A stretch of 64,000 nt of DNA, from NCBI RefSeq assembly GCF_046736345.1, contig NZ_CP157210.1, forward strand, positions 682,001-746,000. The letters are read 5' to 3'. The notes under the pieces were generated by a model. It worked only from the letters and a program-made list of their open reading frames with translations. It was not told where the DNA came from and did no database searches. Origin of the DNA: Hyphococcus formosus (GTDB lineage: Bacteria; Pseudomonadota; Alphaproteobacteria; Caulobacterales; Parvularculaceae). The first letter of the stretch is position 1. Every line of letters begins with the position of its first letter. The position numbers and the translations under genes are program-made. Below are positions 24,586 through 33,203 of this stretch, one piece after another.

Positions 24586-25062
24586 GTGAAGTTCAACAAA
24601 ATCATTGCCGCAATCGCTCTTGAAGATGACCTGGCGGAAGGTGTCATTAAAGCGGCCTATAGTCTTGCGGAAAAAGATGGCGCGACCCTTGAGGTCTTAA
24701 GTGCGTGGCCATTGCTCACTTCTGCAATGCCGGTGACATCAGGGGACGTGGCGGCAAACTCAACAGTTGTTTCCGAAGCAATCGTTGAGCAGAACCGTGC
24801 AGCGCGACGCGAAAGTCTGGACAAACTCACCGAAATGCAAAAACGGCTTGCGCCTTCGGCAAGTTGTCAAATCCTTGATGGTGAACCGGCAGATGCGATT
24901 GCCGAATATGCCGAAGAGCAGGGCACGGATTTAATTGTTACCGGATCGCATCAACGCAATTTCTGGAGTTCTTTATTTCAGGGAAGTGCGTCGCGCGATT
25001 TGATCCGTGAAGCGCCATGCGCGGTTTTTCTCGTCACAAAAGCCTACGCAGAAAAGCACTAG
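24586..25062 (+). CDS. universal stress protein, UspA-like
   Basis: This 158-residue protein has the Usp fold: a first strand FNKIIAAIALEDD, a GATLEVLSAW strand, and the C-terminal VTGSHQRNFWSSLFQGSAS loop followed by DLIREAPCAVFLV. The loop resembles that of the UspA type (SHQ..FWS) rather than the ATP-binding G-2X-G-9X-GS type, so nucleotide binding is doubtful. I use the GTG at 24586 because GGAGG lies 7 bases upstream; an ATG 150 bases earlier would overlap the dioxygenase gene and add unrelated residues. Its end overlaps the convergent hpnB end by four bases. Confidence 0.82.
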   Translation: MKFNKIIAAIALEDDLAEGVIKAAYSLAEKDGATLEVLSAWPLLTSAMPVTSGDVAANSTVVSEAIVEQNRAARRESLDKLTEMQKRLAPSASCQILDGEPADAIAEYAEEQGTDLIVTGSHQRNFWSSLFQGSASRDLIREAPCAVFLVTKAYAEKH

Positions 25063-26195
25063 TAGCTTCTGCCTTTCCATTGTCCGCCTTCGCCGCGCCA
25101 GTGTCGTAATGCGGAGGAAAACGTCATCGCTGCATATAACCCGGCAGCAACGGGAAGCAAAACGGCCTCCCATGGCGCGCGACCATAAAGCCGTAAAGTT
25201 GGCCAATAGGTGTATGCCATCAACGCACAGGCAATGCCGGAGAAGATAAGCGCGAACAAATTCCAGTGATAAAACGCGGATAATAAAATCAATGGAGCCG
25301 CCAAATAAACGAGAATCATACCCAGCACGGTGCCGAATAGAAACACGGGGGAATAGGCAAGCTGCGCATAGGCCGTGCGTGCCACCATATTCCAGATAGA
25401 GCTTAGTGACCGATTATCCCTCAGGCTGACGGCTTCATCAGACGCCAGACCCAGCCAAATTTTTGTAAATGGTGAAAGGTCCTTGATCGCCTTTGCGAAG
25501 GTGCAATCATCAATCAACGCATCACGGATTTTTCCCATGCCGCCGATCGCCGTGACCGCGTCTTTCCGCGCAAGCATGCACCCACCAGCAGCCGCTGCTA
25601 AATTATCATCCGGATCGTTTGCGCGCGGGAATGGATAAAGCTTTTGAAAAAAGTAGATAAACGCAGGGATAAGAAAGCTTGCCCATGGCCCTCGTGCGTC
25701 TAGCCGCGCCATGAGGGAGGTAAGGGCCAAATTCTCATTCTCTGCTTTAGCGACAAGCCGAGAGACGGTATCAGGCGCAAGCTGGATATCGGCGTCGGTC
25801 AGTAAGACGTATTTCGCGTTCGGCGAGGCCAATTCGCTGTGCTGGATCGCATTTTCAACCGCCCATAATTTGCCGGTCCAACCTTCCGGCACTGGGGGAA
25901 TGTCGAGCACCTCATGGGCACCGCTTGCGCGGGCAAGCTCTGCGGTTCCGTCGTCGGAGTTGTCATTCGCGACGATCAGCGTGAAATCACCGGGATAGTC
26001 GTTTTTGATGTGGGCCTCGACTACGGCACCAATTGTCTCGGCTTCGTTGCGCGCAGGGATGATTGCAACCACGGCGGGCCATTCTTCCGGCGCTGGCGAA
26101 TCGGTTAGCCGCTCTGAGGCGCGCCAGAAATTCCCCTGTAAAAGCGTGAGCCCGAGCCAGGCAATGCCGGCAAAAAGTGCTATAATCGTCAACAT
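25059..26195 (-). CDS. hpnB: hopene-associated glycosyltransferase HpnB
   Basis: This 378-residue family-2 glycosyltransferase has an N-terminal membrane helix (IIALFAGIAWLGLTLL) and the GT-A core AIIPARNEAETIGAVVEAHI. The donor-binding segment is LLTDADIQLAPD, and GGCMLARKDAV and RDNRSLSSIW lie further on. Three or four C-terminal hydrophobic segments end the protein. The segment PVPEGWTGKLWAVENAIQ and the overall layout match HpnB, a hopanoid-cluster glycosyltransferase whose exact product is unproven. I start at 26195 (MLTIIALF); a longer frame to 26318 adds 41 residues with no signal. It diverges from hpnC across 111 bases, so the two may share a regulatory region. Confidence 0.85.
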   Translation of the reverse strand: MLTIIALFAGIAWLGLTLLQGNFWRASERLTDSPAPEEWPAVVAIIPARNEAETIGAVVEAHIKNDYPGDFTLIVANDNSDDGTAELARASGAHEVLDIPPVPEGWTGKLWAVENAIQHSELASPNAKYVLLTDADIQLAPDTVSRLVAKAENENLALTSLMARLDARGPWASFLIPAFIYFFQKLYPFPRANDPDDNLAAAAGGCMLARKDAVTAIGGMGKIRDALIDDCTFAKAIKDLSPFTKIWLGLASDEAVSLRDNRSLSSIWNMVARTAYAQLAYSPVFLFGTVLGMILVYLAAPLILLSAFYHWNLFALIFSGIACALMAYTYWPTLRLYGRAPWEAVLLPVAAGLYAAMTFSSALRHWRGEGGQWKGRSY

Positions 26196-26306
26196 AATGG
26201 TATAGGCTTTACGCGTCTGTGGCCTTTGCGCCAAGCCCTGTGGGGAAAGCGCATTGAGACAATAGTTTGCCTTGGATTGCGCGGGAAAATCCGTAAGGTG
26301 CGGACC

Positions 26307-27212
26307 ATGACGACACAAGCAGAATCATCTTCCGCTGATAGCGATTTGGCGCAACCGCTCGCTGAAACCCCGTCCGGGAAAGGCGCGAAGGACGAGAATT
26401 TTCCCGTCGGCTCGTTTCTGCTGCCAAAACACCTTCGGCCGCATGTTGCGACCTATTACAATTTTGCTCGTGCGATTGATGATATCGCGGATAACCCGGC
26501 CCTGAGCGGTGCCGAAAAAATTGAGCGGCTCCGGGCGTTTGACGCGGCGCTTAAAGGGGAGCCGGGTTACGGACCAGAATTCGCAAAAGCGCACGCCCTG
26601 CGCGAAAGTATGGCCGCAACCGAAGTTACAACAAAACATGGCTCCGATCTCGTCGCCGCATTCGTGCAGGATGCGCGACAAAACCGATATGACACCTGGG
26701 ATGATCTCGTCGGCTATTGCCTGCTTTCCGCTTGCCCGGTTGGCCGGTACCTACTTGATCTGCACGGTGAGGATCAGAATACATATCGCTATTCCGACGC
26801 CCTATGCATTGTCTTACAAGTCGTCAATCACCTACAGGATTGTGGCGATGATCGCCGCGAACTCGACCGCGTTTATATTCTGGGTGACTGGCTCCGCGAA
26901 GAGGGCGGAGCGATCAGCGATATTGATCGTCCTTCCGTATCGCCGGCCTTACGCCGCGTGATGGATCGCATGCTCGATAGTTGCGAAGCGCTGATGGTCG
27001 ATGCGCGGAAATTGCCGCAGGCGATAAAGTCAAAGCATCTCGCAATGGAATCAGCAATTATTGTGCGTCTCGCTGATCGATTGATTACGCTGTTACGCAA
27101 TGGTGACCCCTTGGCGACGCGCGTTGCCTTGAAGAAAACCGATTTTGCCTCTGCCGCAATTCGTGGTGCGGTGTCCGGGTTTTTATCTGCGGGAAAAGGC
27201 GTCGATCCATGA
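26307..27212 (+). CDS. hpnC: HpnC, hydroxysqualene synthase
   Basis: This 301-residue squalene/phytoene-synthase-family enzyme converts presqualene diphosphate to hydroxysqualene in the three-enzyme bacterial route to squalene. The aspartate-rich motif is AIDDIADNPA (57-66) and the second is HLQDCGDDRREL near 175, both arranged as in HpnC. I start at 26307 (MTTQAESSS), with AAGGTG upstream; the longer frame from 26226 runs into the hpnB regulatory region. It overlaps hpnD by four bases (ATGA), so hpnC, hpnD and hpnE are translationally coupled. Confidence 0.92.
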   Translation: MTTQAESSSADSDLAQPLAETPSGKGAKDENFPVGSFLLPKHLRPHVATYYNFARAIDDIADNPALSGAEKIERLRAFDAALKGEPGYGPEFAKAHALRESMAATEVTTKHGSDLVAAFVQDARQNRYDTWDDLVGYCLLSACPVGRYLLDLHGEDQNTYRYSDALCIVLQVVNHLQDCGDDRRELDRVYILGDWLREEGGAISDIDRPSVSPALRRVMDRMLDSCEALMVDARKLPQAIKSKHLAMESAIIVRLADRLITLLRNGDPLATRVALKKTDFASAAIRGAVSGFLSAGKGVDP

Positions 27213-28090
27213 CAACCGCAATTACGCTCGAAGAAGCGCGCAGGCATACCTATGAAACTGTGAAACGGTCGCGGACTTCCTTCGGTCCGGGAATGCGTAT
27301 CCTCTCAAAGCAGCGACGTGAAGCGATGTATGCGGTTTATGCGTTTTGCCGTGAAGTTGATGATATTGCCGATGAAGAGGGCGATCTTGGTGAAAAACGC
27401 GTGGCGCTGGCGGCGTGGCGCGCGGAAATCGACCGGCTCTATAATGGCACCCCAGAATTTCCGACCGGCATTGCGCTACTTGAACATGTCCGCGCTTTCG
27501 ATCTGCCTAAAGAGGAATTTCTTTTGGTGATCGAAGGTATGGAGATGGACGCTGCCGGACCAATTGTTGCACCAACGATGGAAGAGCTATTCGCCTATAC
27601 GCGGCGCGCAGCGGGGGCGGTCGGTCAGCTTTCCATGCCTATTTTCGGGGCACCTCGTAACGAAATTGCAGATAATTTTTCGATCTCTCTGGGGGATGCA
27701 TTGCAGCTCACAAATATTCTTCGAGACATTGAAGAAGATGCCGCGGAAGGACGAATTTATTTACCGCGGGAGTTATTGGAAAAGCATGACTGCCCTTTGA
27801 CGCCGGATCAAATCGCGGACGCAAAGGGGTTACCGTTGGTGCGCGAAGAAATGGCCCATCTGGCGCGCGGTAAGTTCGCGGCGGCGCGAAAGGCGCTGCG
27901 ATCACTTGATTGGCGCATTTTAAAGCCCGCTCTTTTGATGATGGGCGTTTATGAGCGGTACCTCGATAAAATGACGGCGCGGGGGTGGGCAAATGGTCAG
28001 CCACGCATTGAGATGACAAAGGCCGAAAAACTATCGATTGCGGCGCGGTGGCTTTTTTCACCGAAATTAGTGGACAATAATCAACAATGA
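27209..28090 (+). CDS. hpnD: HpnD, presqualene diphosphate synthase
   Basis: This 293-residue enzyme condenses two farnesyl diphosphates into presqualene diphosphate. Motifs are AFCREVDDIADEEGD (46-60) and TNILRDIEEDAAEGRIYLP near 170, which bind the Mg2+-diphosphates. The YAVYAFCR block is typical of HpnD. Its farnesyl diphosphate would come from ispA at 33204 in this same region. The ATG overlaps the hpnC stop and the gene's own stop overlaps the hpnE start. Confidence 0.94.
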   Translation: MTTAITLEEARRHTYETVKRSRTSFGPGMRILSKQRREAMYAVYAFCREVDDIADEEGDLGEKRVALAAWRAEIDRLYNGTPEFPTGIALLEHVRAFDLPKEEFLLVIEGMEMDAAGPIVAPTMEELFAYTRRAAGAVGQLSMPIFGAPRNEIADNFSISLGDALQLTNILRDIEEDAAEGRIYLPRELLEKHDCPLTPDQIADAKGLPLVREEMAHLARGKFAAARKALRSLDWRILKPALLMMGVYERYLDKMTARGWANGQPRIEMTKAEKLSIAARWLFSPKLVDNNQQ

Positions 28091-29358
28091 GCCGTGTACA
28101 TATTATTGGTGCCGGGCTGTCTGGGCTTGCGGCGGCTGTTCGCCTTATCGAAAACGATGTCAAAGTCACCGTCTATGATAGTGCGGGCCGCGCCGGCGGC
28201 AGGTGCCGTACATTCTTTGACAAGCATCTCGAAAGAGAGATCGATAATGGCAATCACCTGATTATGTCAGGGAATAAATCATCATTGTCATACCTTGATC
28301 GTATTGGTTCGGTCGATCCGCTAACCGGGCCGAAATTCGCAATCTATCCATTTGTAGACGTAAAGACGAAACAGCGCTGGAATGTTCGCCTGAACGAGGG
28401 ACCGATACCCTTTTGGGTCTTTGACGAAAAGTGGCGGGTGCCGAACACAAAGATCATTGATTATCTGCGTGCGGCGAAGATCGCTTTTGCCAATGATGAG
28501 AAAACAGTCGCCGATATGGTCGACCCGAAAAGCCCATTATATGAGCGCTTTTGGGAGCCATTGACGCTTGCTGTATTGAATACCACCCCAGAAAAAGGTC
28601 AGGCAAAGTTATTATGGCGTGTGATCCGCGAGACATTCTTGCTTGGCGGTCAAGCGTCGGTGCCGCTAACGGCGAAGACCGGGCTTGGCCATGCCTTTAT
28701 TGATCCCGCAGTAAAATTTATCGAGCAGCATGGCGGTATTGTGCGGCTGGGTGCGCGCTTGAGAAGCGCGTGGATGGAAGGTGGCGCGGTTACCAGTCTC
28801 AACTTTTCTGATGAGACCGTAACGCTTGAAGAAGGCGATAAAGTAATTTTTGCAATTCCGCCGTCTCGGTTGAAACAGCTACTACCAGACATAGACCCGC
28901 CGGGGGATGATGCGAGTATTTTGAATATTCATTACCGTTTTGGCAGGCCTGTTCCAAAAACAACGCTGGGCGACGGGCCGTTTCTCGGCATGGTGTCGAG
29001 TGCGGCGCAATGGACCTTTGTCCGCGATGATGTGATTTCGATCACCACCTCAGCGTCGGATGCATTGGGTACGGATGACATGCCCAATGATCAGGTCGTA
29101 TCACAGATCTGGGGCGAAGTGTGTATTGCGCTTGATCTTGGCGATAGCGAATATGAGCGTGTAAGGGTCATTCGTGAAAAACGCGCAACGCCGGATCAAT
29201 CACCCGCGGGCGTGAAAAAACGCCTCGCGCCGGAAACCGCTTATCGCAATTTGTTCCTCGCGGGCGATCATACCGATACGGACGTGCCCGCAACGATCGA
29301 AGGCTCTATTCGGTCGGGCGACCGTGCGGCCGAATTAGTCATGCGCACACAAGGGTAA
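28087..29358 (+). CDS. hpnE: HpnE, hydroxysqualene reductase (FAD)
   Basis: This 423-residue flavoprotein has an N-terminal dinucleotide-binding fold (VHIIGAGLSGLAAAVRLI, residues 3-20, then GRAGGRCRTF) and a C-terminal FAD-binding segment NLFLAGDHTDTDVPATIEGS near 395. It belongs to the squalene-associated amine-oxidase-like group and reduces hydroxysqualene to squalene. The ATG overlaps the hpnD stop by four bases. In most hopanoid operons the squalene-hopene cyclase gene comes next; here the next gene, three bases on, is hpnG. Confidence 0.93.
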   Translation: MSRVHIIGAGLSGLAAAVRLIENDVKVTVYDSAGRAGGRCRTFFDKHLEREIDNGNHLIMSGNKSSLSYLDRIGSVDPLTGPKFAIYPFVDVKTKQRWNVRLNEGPIPFWVFDEKWRVPNTKIIDYLRAAKIAFANDEKTVADMVDPKSPLYERFWEPLTLAVLNTTPEKGQAKLLWRVIRETFLLGGQASVPLTAKTGLGHAFIDPAVKFIEQHGGIVRLGARLRSAWMEGGAVTSLNFSDETVTLEEGDKVIFAIPPSRLKQLLPDIDPPGDDASILNIHYRFGRPVPKTTLGDGPFLGMVSSAAQWTFVRDDVISITTSASDALGTDDMPNDQVVSQIWGEVCIALDLGDSEYERVRVIREKRATPDQSPAGVKKRLAPETAYRNLFLAGDHTDTDVPATIEGSIRSGDRAAELVMRTQG

Positions 29359-29361
29359 GAT

Positions 29362-30063
29362 GTGAGCTTTATTGGCGTCATCTGTGGGCTGAAGTCGGAA
29401 GCGCAAACCGTTGAGCGGGCTGTTGCGTCGAACAAGCTGCGTATTGGCATTTCAGGGGCGAATGCTGCCCGCGCGGAAGAATGCGCGAGTTCGTTTTGTG
29501 ACGAAGGAGCGGCGGCGATTATCTCTGTCGGCGTTTCCGGCGGGTTGGACCCTGCTTTAGAACCGGGTCAATTGATTGTCGGTGACAAGACAATTGCCGG
29601 TGACGGATCAATCTATGCGAGCGACCACGCATTGCTTGAAGCGGCGAAAGCGAGCTTGCGCGATGCGGGCCACGAGGAACCATTAGTTTCGTCGCTATAT
29701 GGCTCGGATGAAATCATCGATAGCGCCCAGAAGAAACAAGCATTGCGCACACAGTTTGGAACAGTCGCCGTGGACATGGAAAGCCATGGTGCGGCGAGGG
29801 CAGCAGCGCGGAAGGGCGTTCCTTTTATTGCGCTTAGGGCAATCGCGGACCCGGCTGATCGGGCCTTGCCTGCGGCGGCGTTAAATGCGGTTGCGCCAGA
29901 TGGGTCGACCCGCATCATCGCGACACTCGGCGCGGCAATGCGGGACCCAAAACAATTCCCTGCACTGATGAAATTAGGAGCGGACAGCGCCGCCGCGACG
30001 AAGGCCTTACGCCGCGACCTCGGCCCGCTCTTTCTTGGCTTTTTTCTCAGCCTCAATCTTTGA
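29362..30063 (+). CDS. hpnG: HpnG, hopanoid-associated nucleoside phosphorylase
   Basis: This 233-residue protein resembles nucleosidase/phosphorylase family enzymes; HpnG releases adenine from adenosylhopane to give a ribosylhopane derivative. Key segments are GVICGLKSEAQT at the start, AAIISVGVSGGLDP near 55 (the GxxGG phosphate/ribose loop), AVDMESHGAARAA near 140 (the conserved ME pair contacting ribose) and FIALRAIADPADRALP. The start is a GTG three bases after hpnE. Its last 57 bases overlap the end of hpnH on the other strand. It lies directly after hpnE, with no shc between them. Confidence 0.87.
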   Translation: MSFIGVICGLKSEAQTVERAVASNKLRIGISGANAARAEECASSFCDEGAAAIISVGVSGGLDPALEPGQLIVGDKTIAGDGSIYASDHALLEAAKASLRDAGHEEPLVSSLYGSDEIIDSAQKKQALRTQFGTVAVDMESHGAARAAARKGVPFIALRAIADPADRALPAAALNAVAPDGSTRIIATLGAAMRDPKQFPALMKLGADSAAATKALRRDLGPLFLGFFLSLNL

Positions 30064-31161
30064 CATCTCGGCTTCGACAAGCTGTTCGTGAACATCGACA
30101 GCCGGACGAGCATTTGAAAGATCAATTTCCGGTGCCATTGGGCCCTCGGTTTTGATTTTGAACATGTTCGGGATTTTGAACATCTTGAACGGGTTCTTCA
30201 CTGCGTCCATGGCTGCTGTGGGCTCATAGCCGCAATGCGCCATACAGTTCGCGCATTTTTCATATTTGCCCGTTCCATATTGATCCCACTCCGTTGTTTC
30301 CATCAATTCCTTGAACGATGAAACATAGCCTTCGCCAAGCAGGTAACATGGCTTTTGCCAGCCAAAGACATTGCGTGTTGGCGAACCCCACGGGGTGCAT
30401 TCATAGGTCTGGTTGCCTGCGAGGAAGTCGAGGAACAAGGATGAGTGCGATAGATTCCAAAGACGGCCGCGCTCTTTTCCGATTTTGAAGATATCGCGGA
30501 ACAATTGCTTGGTTTTTTCACGCGACAAGAAGTGATCTTTGTCTTCAGCGCGCTCATAAGCATAGCCCGGCGAGATTGAAATATTCACGCCAAGATCGGT
30601 CGCAAAATCCAGATAATCCGCAACCTGTTTTGCAGTCATGTTGTCAAAGATCGTTGCGTTGACATTGACCTGAAAACCGCGCTCTTGCGCCGCTTTGATC
30701 GCTTTGACAGCAATTTTGAACGTGCCTTTCTGATCAACCGCATGGTCATGCTCTTCTTCGAGACCATCAAGGTGGACCGAGAAAAAGAGGAAAGGTGACG
30801 GCTTAAACAGGTCAAGTTTCTTTTCTAAAAGCAAAGCATTGGTGCAAAGCGAAACGAATTTTTTGCGCGCAACAATGCCTTCGACAATTTCGCCGATTTC
30901 TTTGTGGATCAGTGGCTCACCACCGGGGATAGCCACAACGGGTGCACCGCATTCGTCAACCGCATCCAGACATTCCTTTACAGACAGGCGCTTGTTGAGG
31001 ATTGGTGCAGGGTAATCGATCTTGCCGCAACCGGGGCAGGCGAGGTTGCACCGGAACAATGGCTCAAGGAACAGAACGAGCGGATATTTCTTACGTCCTG
31101 TCAGCGTTTGCTTCATGACATAGGCACCGATGCGAAGTTGCTGGTGGAGCGATACTGACAT
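30007..31161 (-). CDS. hpnH: HpnH, adenosylhopane synthase (radical SAM)
   Basis: This 384-residue radical SAM enzyme attaches an adenosyl group to the hopene side chain, the first step toward bacteriohopanepolyols. The [4Fe-4S] cysteines are Cys38, Cys42 and Cys45 in RCNLACPGCGK. A SPASM-like C-terminal part has ECTPWGSP and a Cys-containing CANCMAHCGYEP motif near 315. GGAG precedes the ATG. It faces hpnG tail to tail with a 57-base overlap, and ispH lies 50 bases upstream on the same strand, so the two are probably one operon. Confidence 0.95.
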   Translation of the reverse strand: MSVSLHQQLRIGAYVMKQTLTGRKKYPLVLFLEPLFRCNLACPGCGKIDYPAPILNKRLSVKECLDAVDECGAPVVAIPGGEPLIHKEIGEIVEGIVARKKFVSLCTNALLLEKKLDLFKPSPFLFFSVHLDGLEEEHDHAVDQKGTFKIAVKAIKAAQERGFQVNVNATIFDNMTAKQVADYLDFATDLGVNISISPGYAYERAEDKDHFLSREKTKQLFRDIFKIGKERGRLWNLSHSSLFLDFLAGNQTYECTPWGSPTRNVFGWQKPCYLLGEGYVSSFKELMETTEWDQYGTGKYEKCANCMAHCGYEPTAAMDAVKNPFKMFKIPNMFKIKTEGPMAPEIDLSNARPAVDVHEQLVEAEMSKIEAEKKAKKERAEVAA

Positions 31162-31211
31162 TTTTATTCTCCGGACGATTCTGAGTGTATTTCGTGATTT
31201 AGGATTACCGA

Positions 31212-32204
31212 TCAGGCGTTGCTGACGGCCCAGGCTTCCATTGCGTCTTTCGGGCGAGGTACATCTGCCAATTCCTTCGGCAGTTTGAAGTGTACGTTTT
31301 CCTCAACGCCATCAAGTGTTTCAACCGTGACATTGCGGTAATTTTTGAGGCGCGAAATTGTTTCCTGAACCAATGTTTCTGGTGCAGACGCGCCAGCGGT
31401 CAGGCCAACGGTTTTAACGCCTTCAAGCCATGCCGGATCGAACATGGAGGCATTTTCGATCAGATAGCTTGGGATACCGAAATTCTCGCCGATCTCACGC
31501 AGGCGGTTCGAATTCGAACTATTGTGCGCACCAACCACAAGCAAGAGGTCGACCTGTTTCGCCATGGCGATAACAGCGGTCTGGCGGTTTTGAGTCGCGT
31601 AGCAAATATCGCGCGTATCAGGCCCGACGATATCGGGGAAACGAACGCGCAATGCGGCGATTACGTCTTTTGTGTCATTCACCGAAAGCGTCGTCTGCGT
31701 GACGAAGGCAACGCGGTTCGGATCAGCGACGTTGAGGTCAGCGACATCTTCAGGTTCGGAAATAACATGCACCGTACCCGGAATTTGACCGAGTGTACCT
31801 TCAACTTCCGGATGGCCGATATGACCAATCAATACGATGTCATATCCTTTTTCCGCGTAGCGGCGACCTTCTTTATGGACTTTCGTAACGAGTGGGCAGG
31901 TGGCATCAATCACATCAAGCTCACGGACGAGCGCACCGTCTTCAACTTTGCGCGCAACCCCATGGGCCGAGAAAACCGTGACTGCGCCCGTTGGGATTTC
32001 GTCGATCTCTTCGACAAAAATTGCACCGCGCGCGCGCAATGTTTCGACCACATATTTATTGTGGACGATTTCATGCCGCACATAGACAGGTGCGCCGAAT
32101 TTCTCCAGCGCCCGTTCTACGATGTCGATCGCCCGTTCTACGCCCGCACAGAACCCGCGCGGTTGGGCAAGAACCACTTTAATTTCTTCGTTCATTGACG
32201 TCAT
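31212..32204 (-). CDS. ispH: 4-hydroxy-3-methylbut-2-enyl diphosphate reductase IspH
   Basis: This 330-residue iron-sulfur enzyme makes IPP and DMAPP in the last step of the MEP pathway. The three cluster cysteines lie in RGFCAGVERAI (Cys19), DATCPLVTKVH and RDICYATQNRQ; the catalytic Glu is in IGHPEVEGT. I start at 32204 (MTSMNEE); 32195 is another ATG three codons later, and the ORF from 32231 adds residues unlike the family. It stands just upstream of hpnH, so isoprenoid supply and hopanoid side-chain synthesis appear co-transcribed. Confidence 0.95.
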   Translation of the reverse strand: MTSMNEEIKVVLAQPRGFCAGVERAIDIVERALEKFGAPVYVRHEIVHNKYVVETLRARGAIFVEEIDEIPTGAVTVFSAHGVARKVEDGALVRELDVIDATCPLVTKVHKEGRRYAEKGYDIVLIGHIGHPEVEGTLGQIPGTVHVISEPEDVADLNVADPNRVAFVTQTTLSVNDTKDVIAALRVRFPDIVGPDTRDICYATQNRQTAVIAMAKQVDLLLVVGAHNSSNSNRLREIGENFGIPSYLIENASMFDPAWLEGVKTVGLTAGASAPETLVQETISRLKNYRNVTVETLDGVEENVHFKLPKELADVPRPKDAMEAWAVSNA

Positions 32205-32482
32205 TACCACTCGCCCCCGCAGCCATACCAATTTTGGATCGGCAGATTTCGTTAATTACTTGAATGCTTTATTTCACGCAGCGGCCTTTCCAGCAACCAC
32301 CTAAATCTGCATTCCTGAAGACATATATCGCGTGTTGCACTGCGGCGCAAAAGAAGCTCGCCCAAGGTAACGCAGAATTCATCGAACGTTGCCAAAGGGG
32401 CACGGGTCTATAACCCGCTTGGCGGCCAATCTTTGCTGGTGTAGCCTTCTTGTGGGGAATAGCTAAGTGGCTGGGGGGAATT

Positions 32483-33139
32483 GTGTTTACACGGTTTTCA
32501 GGCGGAGAAAGCGGCGGGTGGCCGCTATCAAAGGTTGTGGGCGTGCTGGAAGACCAGTTCGGCGCGCTTGACCTATTGGGCGAAGACGGGCCGCTAAAGG
32601 TCTATGGTATCCAAGAAAATGGGGTCAATTTCGTTGTTGCCTTGATGCAATCGGAGGCTGGTTCCGGCCTTGTCGAGGAATATGGTTTCCTCGCGCGATT
32701 TGTAGGCTTCAGCGTAACCGAGCAACTACTCGATAGCCTCAATCGAAATCTGCATGTCAGTATGGTCGCGATAGAAGCGGGCGATCTGTTTTTAATGGCG
32801 AGTATGCGCGCAAGCGGAAAATTCGACCCCGGCCAATTTAAAGTTCACCTTGAAAGCTGGCGTCGTGATTTGATGATGACGCTTTATGAGTTGTCCGATG
32901 CTTATCCATCAATGGCGGTGGCCTTTCCTGCTGCAAAGCTCGAATCAGCGCGCGACTTTGCGGTCAATGTTGCACCGGCCCCGACTGAAGATCGGCCCGT
33001 GGACCTTTTGGCAAGTTACCTCGGGGCGAGAAGCAAAAAAGCCATATGCCTTGAATGCAATGGACGGGGTAAGCGCGGCTTTATCGCCAGCACCTGCCGC
33101 AACTGTGACGGAACCGGATTGACGAATACACGTCATTAG
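32483..33139 (+). CDS. uncharacterised protein with DnaJ-type zinc-ribbon tail
   Basis: I do not recognise the first 180 residues of this 218-residue protein, which form a compact alpha/beta domain (VVGVLEDQFGALDLL, VNFVVALMQSEAGSG, RFVGFSVTEQLLDSLN). A hydrophilic linker leads to a C-terminal CLECNGRGKRGFIASTCRNC motif: two CxxC pairs with GxG spacing, like one zinc centre of the DnaJ zinc finger. It lacks signal or membrane segments. The start is uncertain: GTG at 32483 follows GGGGGG closely, while an in-frame TTG at 32450 would add 11 residues. It lies between ispH (divergent) and ispA (64 bases downstream, same strand), so it may be co-expressed with ispA. Confidence 0.6.
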   Translation: MFTRFSGGESGGWPLSKVVGVLEDQFGALDLLGEDGPLKVYGIQENGVNFVVALMQSEAGSGLVEEYGFLARFVGFSVTEQLLDSLNRNLHVSMVAIEAGDLFLMASMRASGKFDPGQFKVHLESWRRDLMMTLYELSDAYPSMAVAFPAAKLESARDFAVNVAPAPTEDRPVDLLASYLGARSKKAICLECNGRGKRGFIASTCRNCDGTGLTNTRH

Positions 33140-33203
33140 CCTTGAGGCTTTGGGGCGGTCAGGCTAACAAGCCTCCAAAATTCGCAAGCGGCAAGGGCAT
33201 AAC

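Noticed and set aside
31290..32198. 302-residue plus-strand open frame over ispH
   Set aside because: It is antisense to ispH, which has all three cluster cysteines and the catalytic Glu. The antisense translation has no motif or signal.
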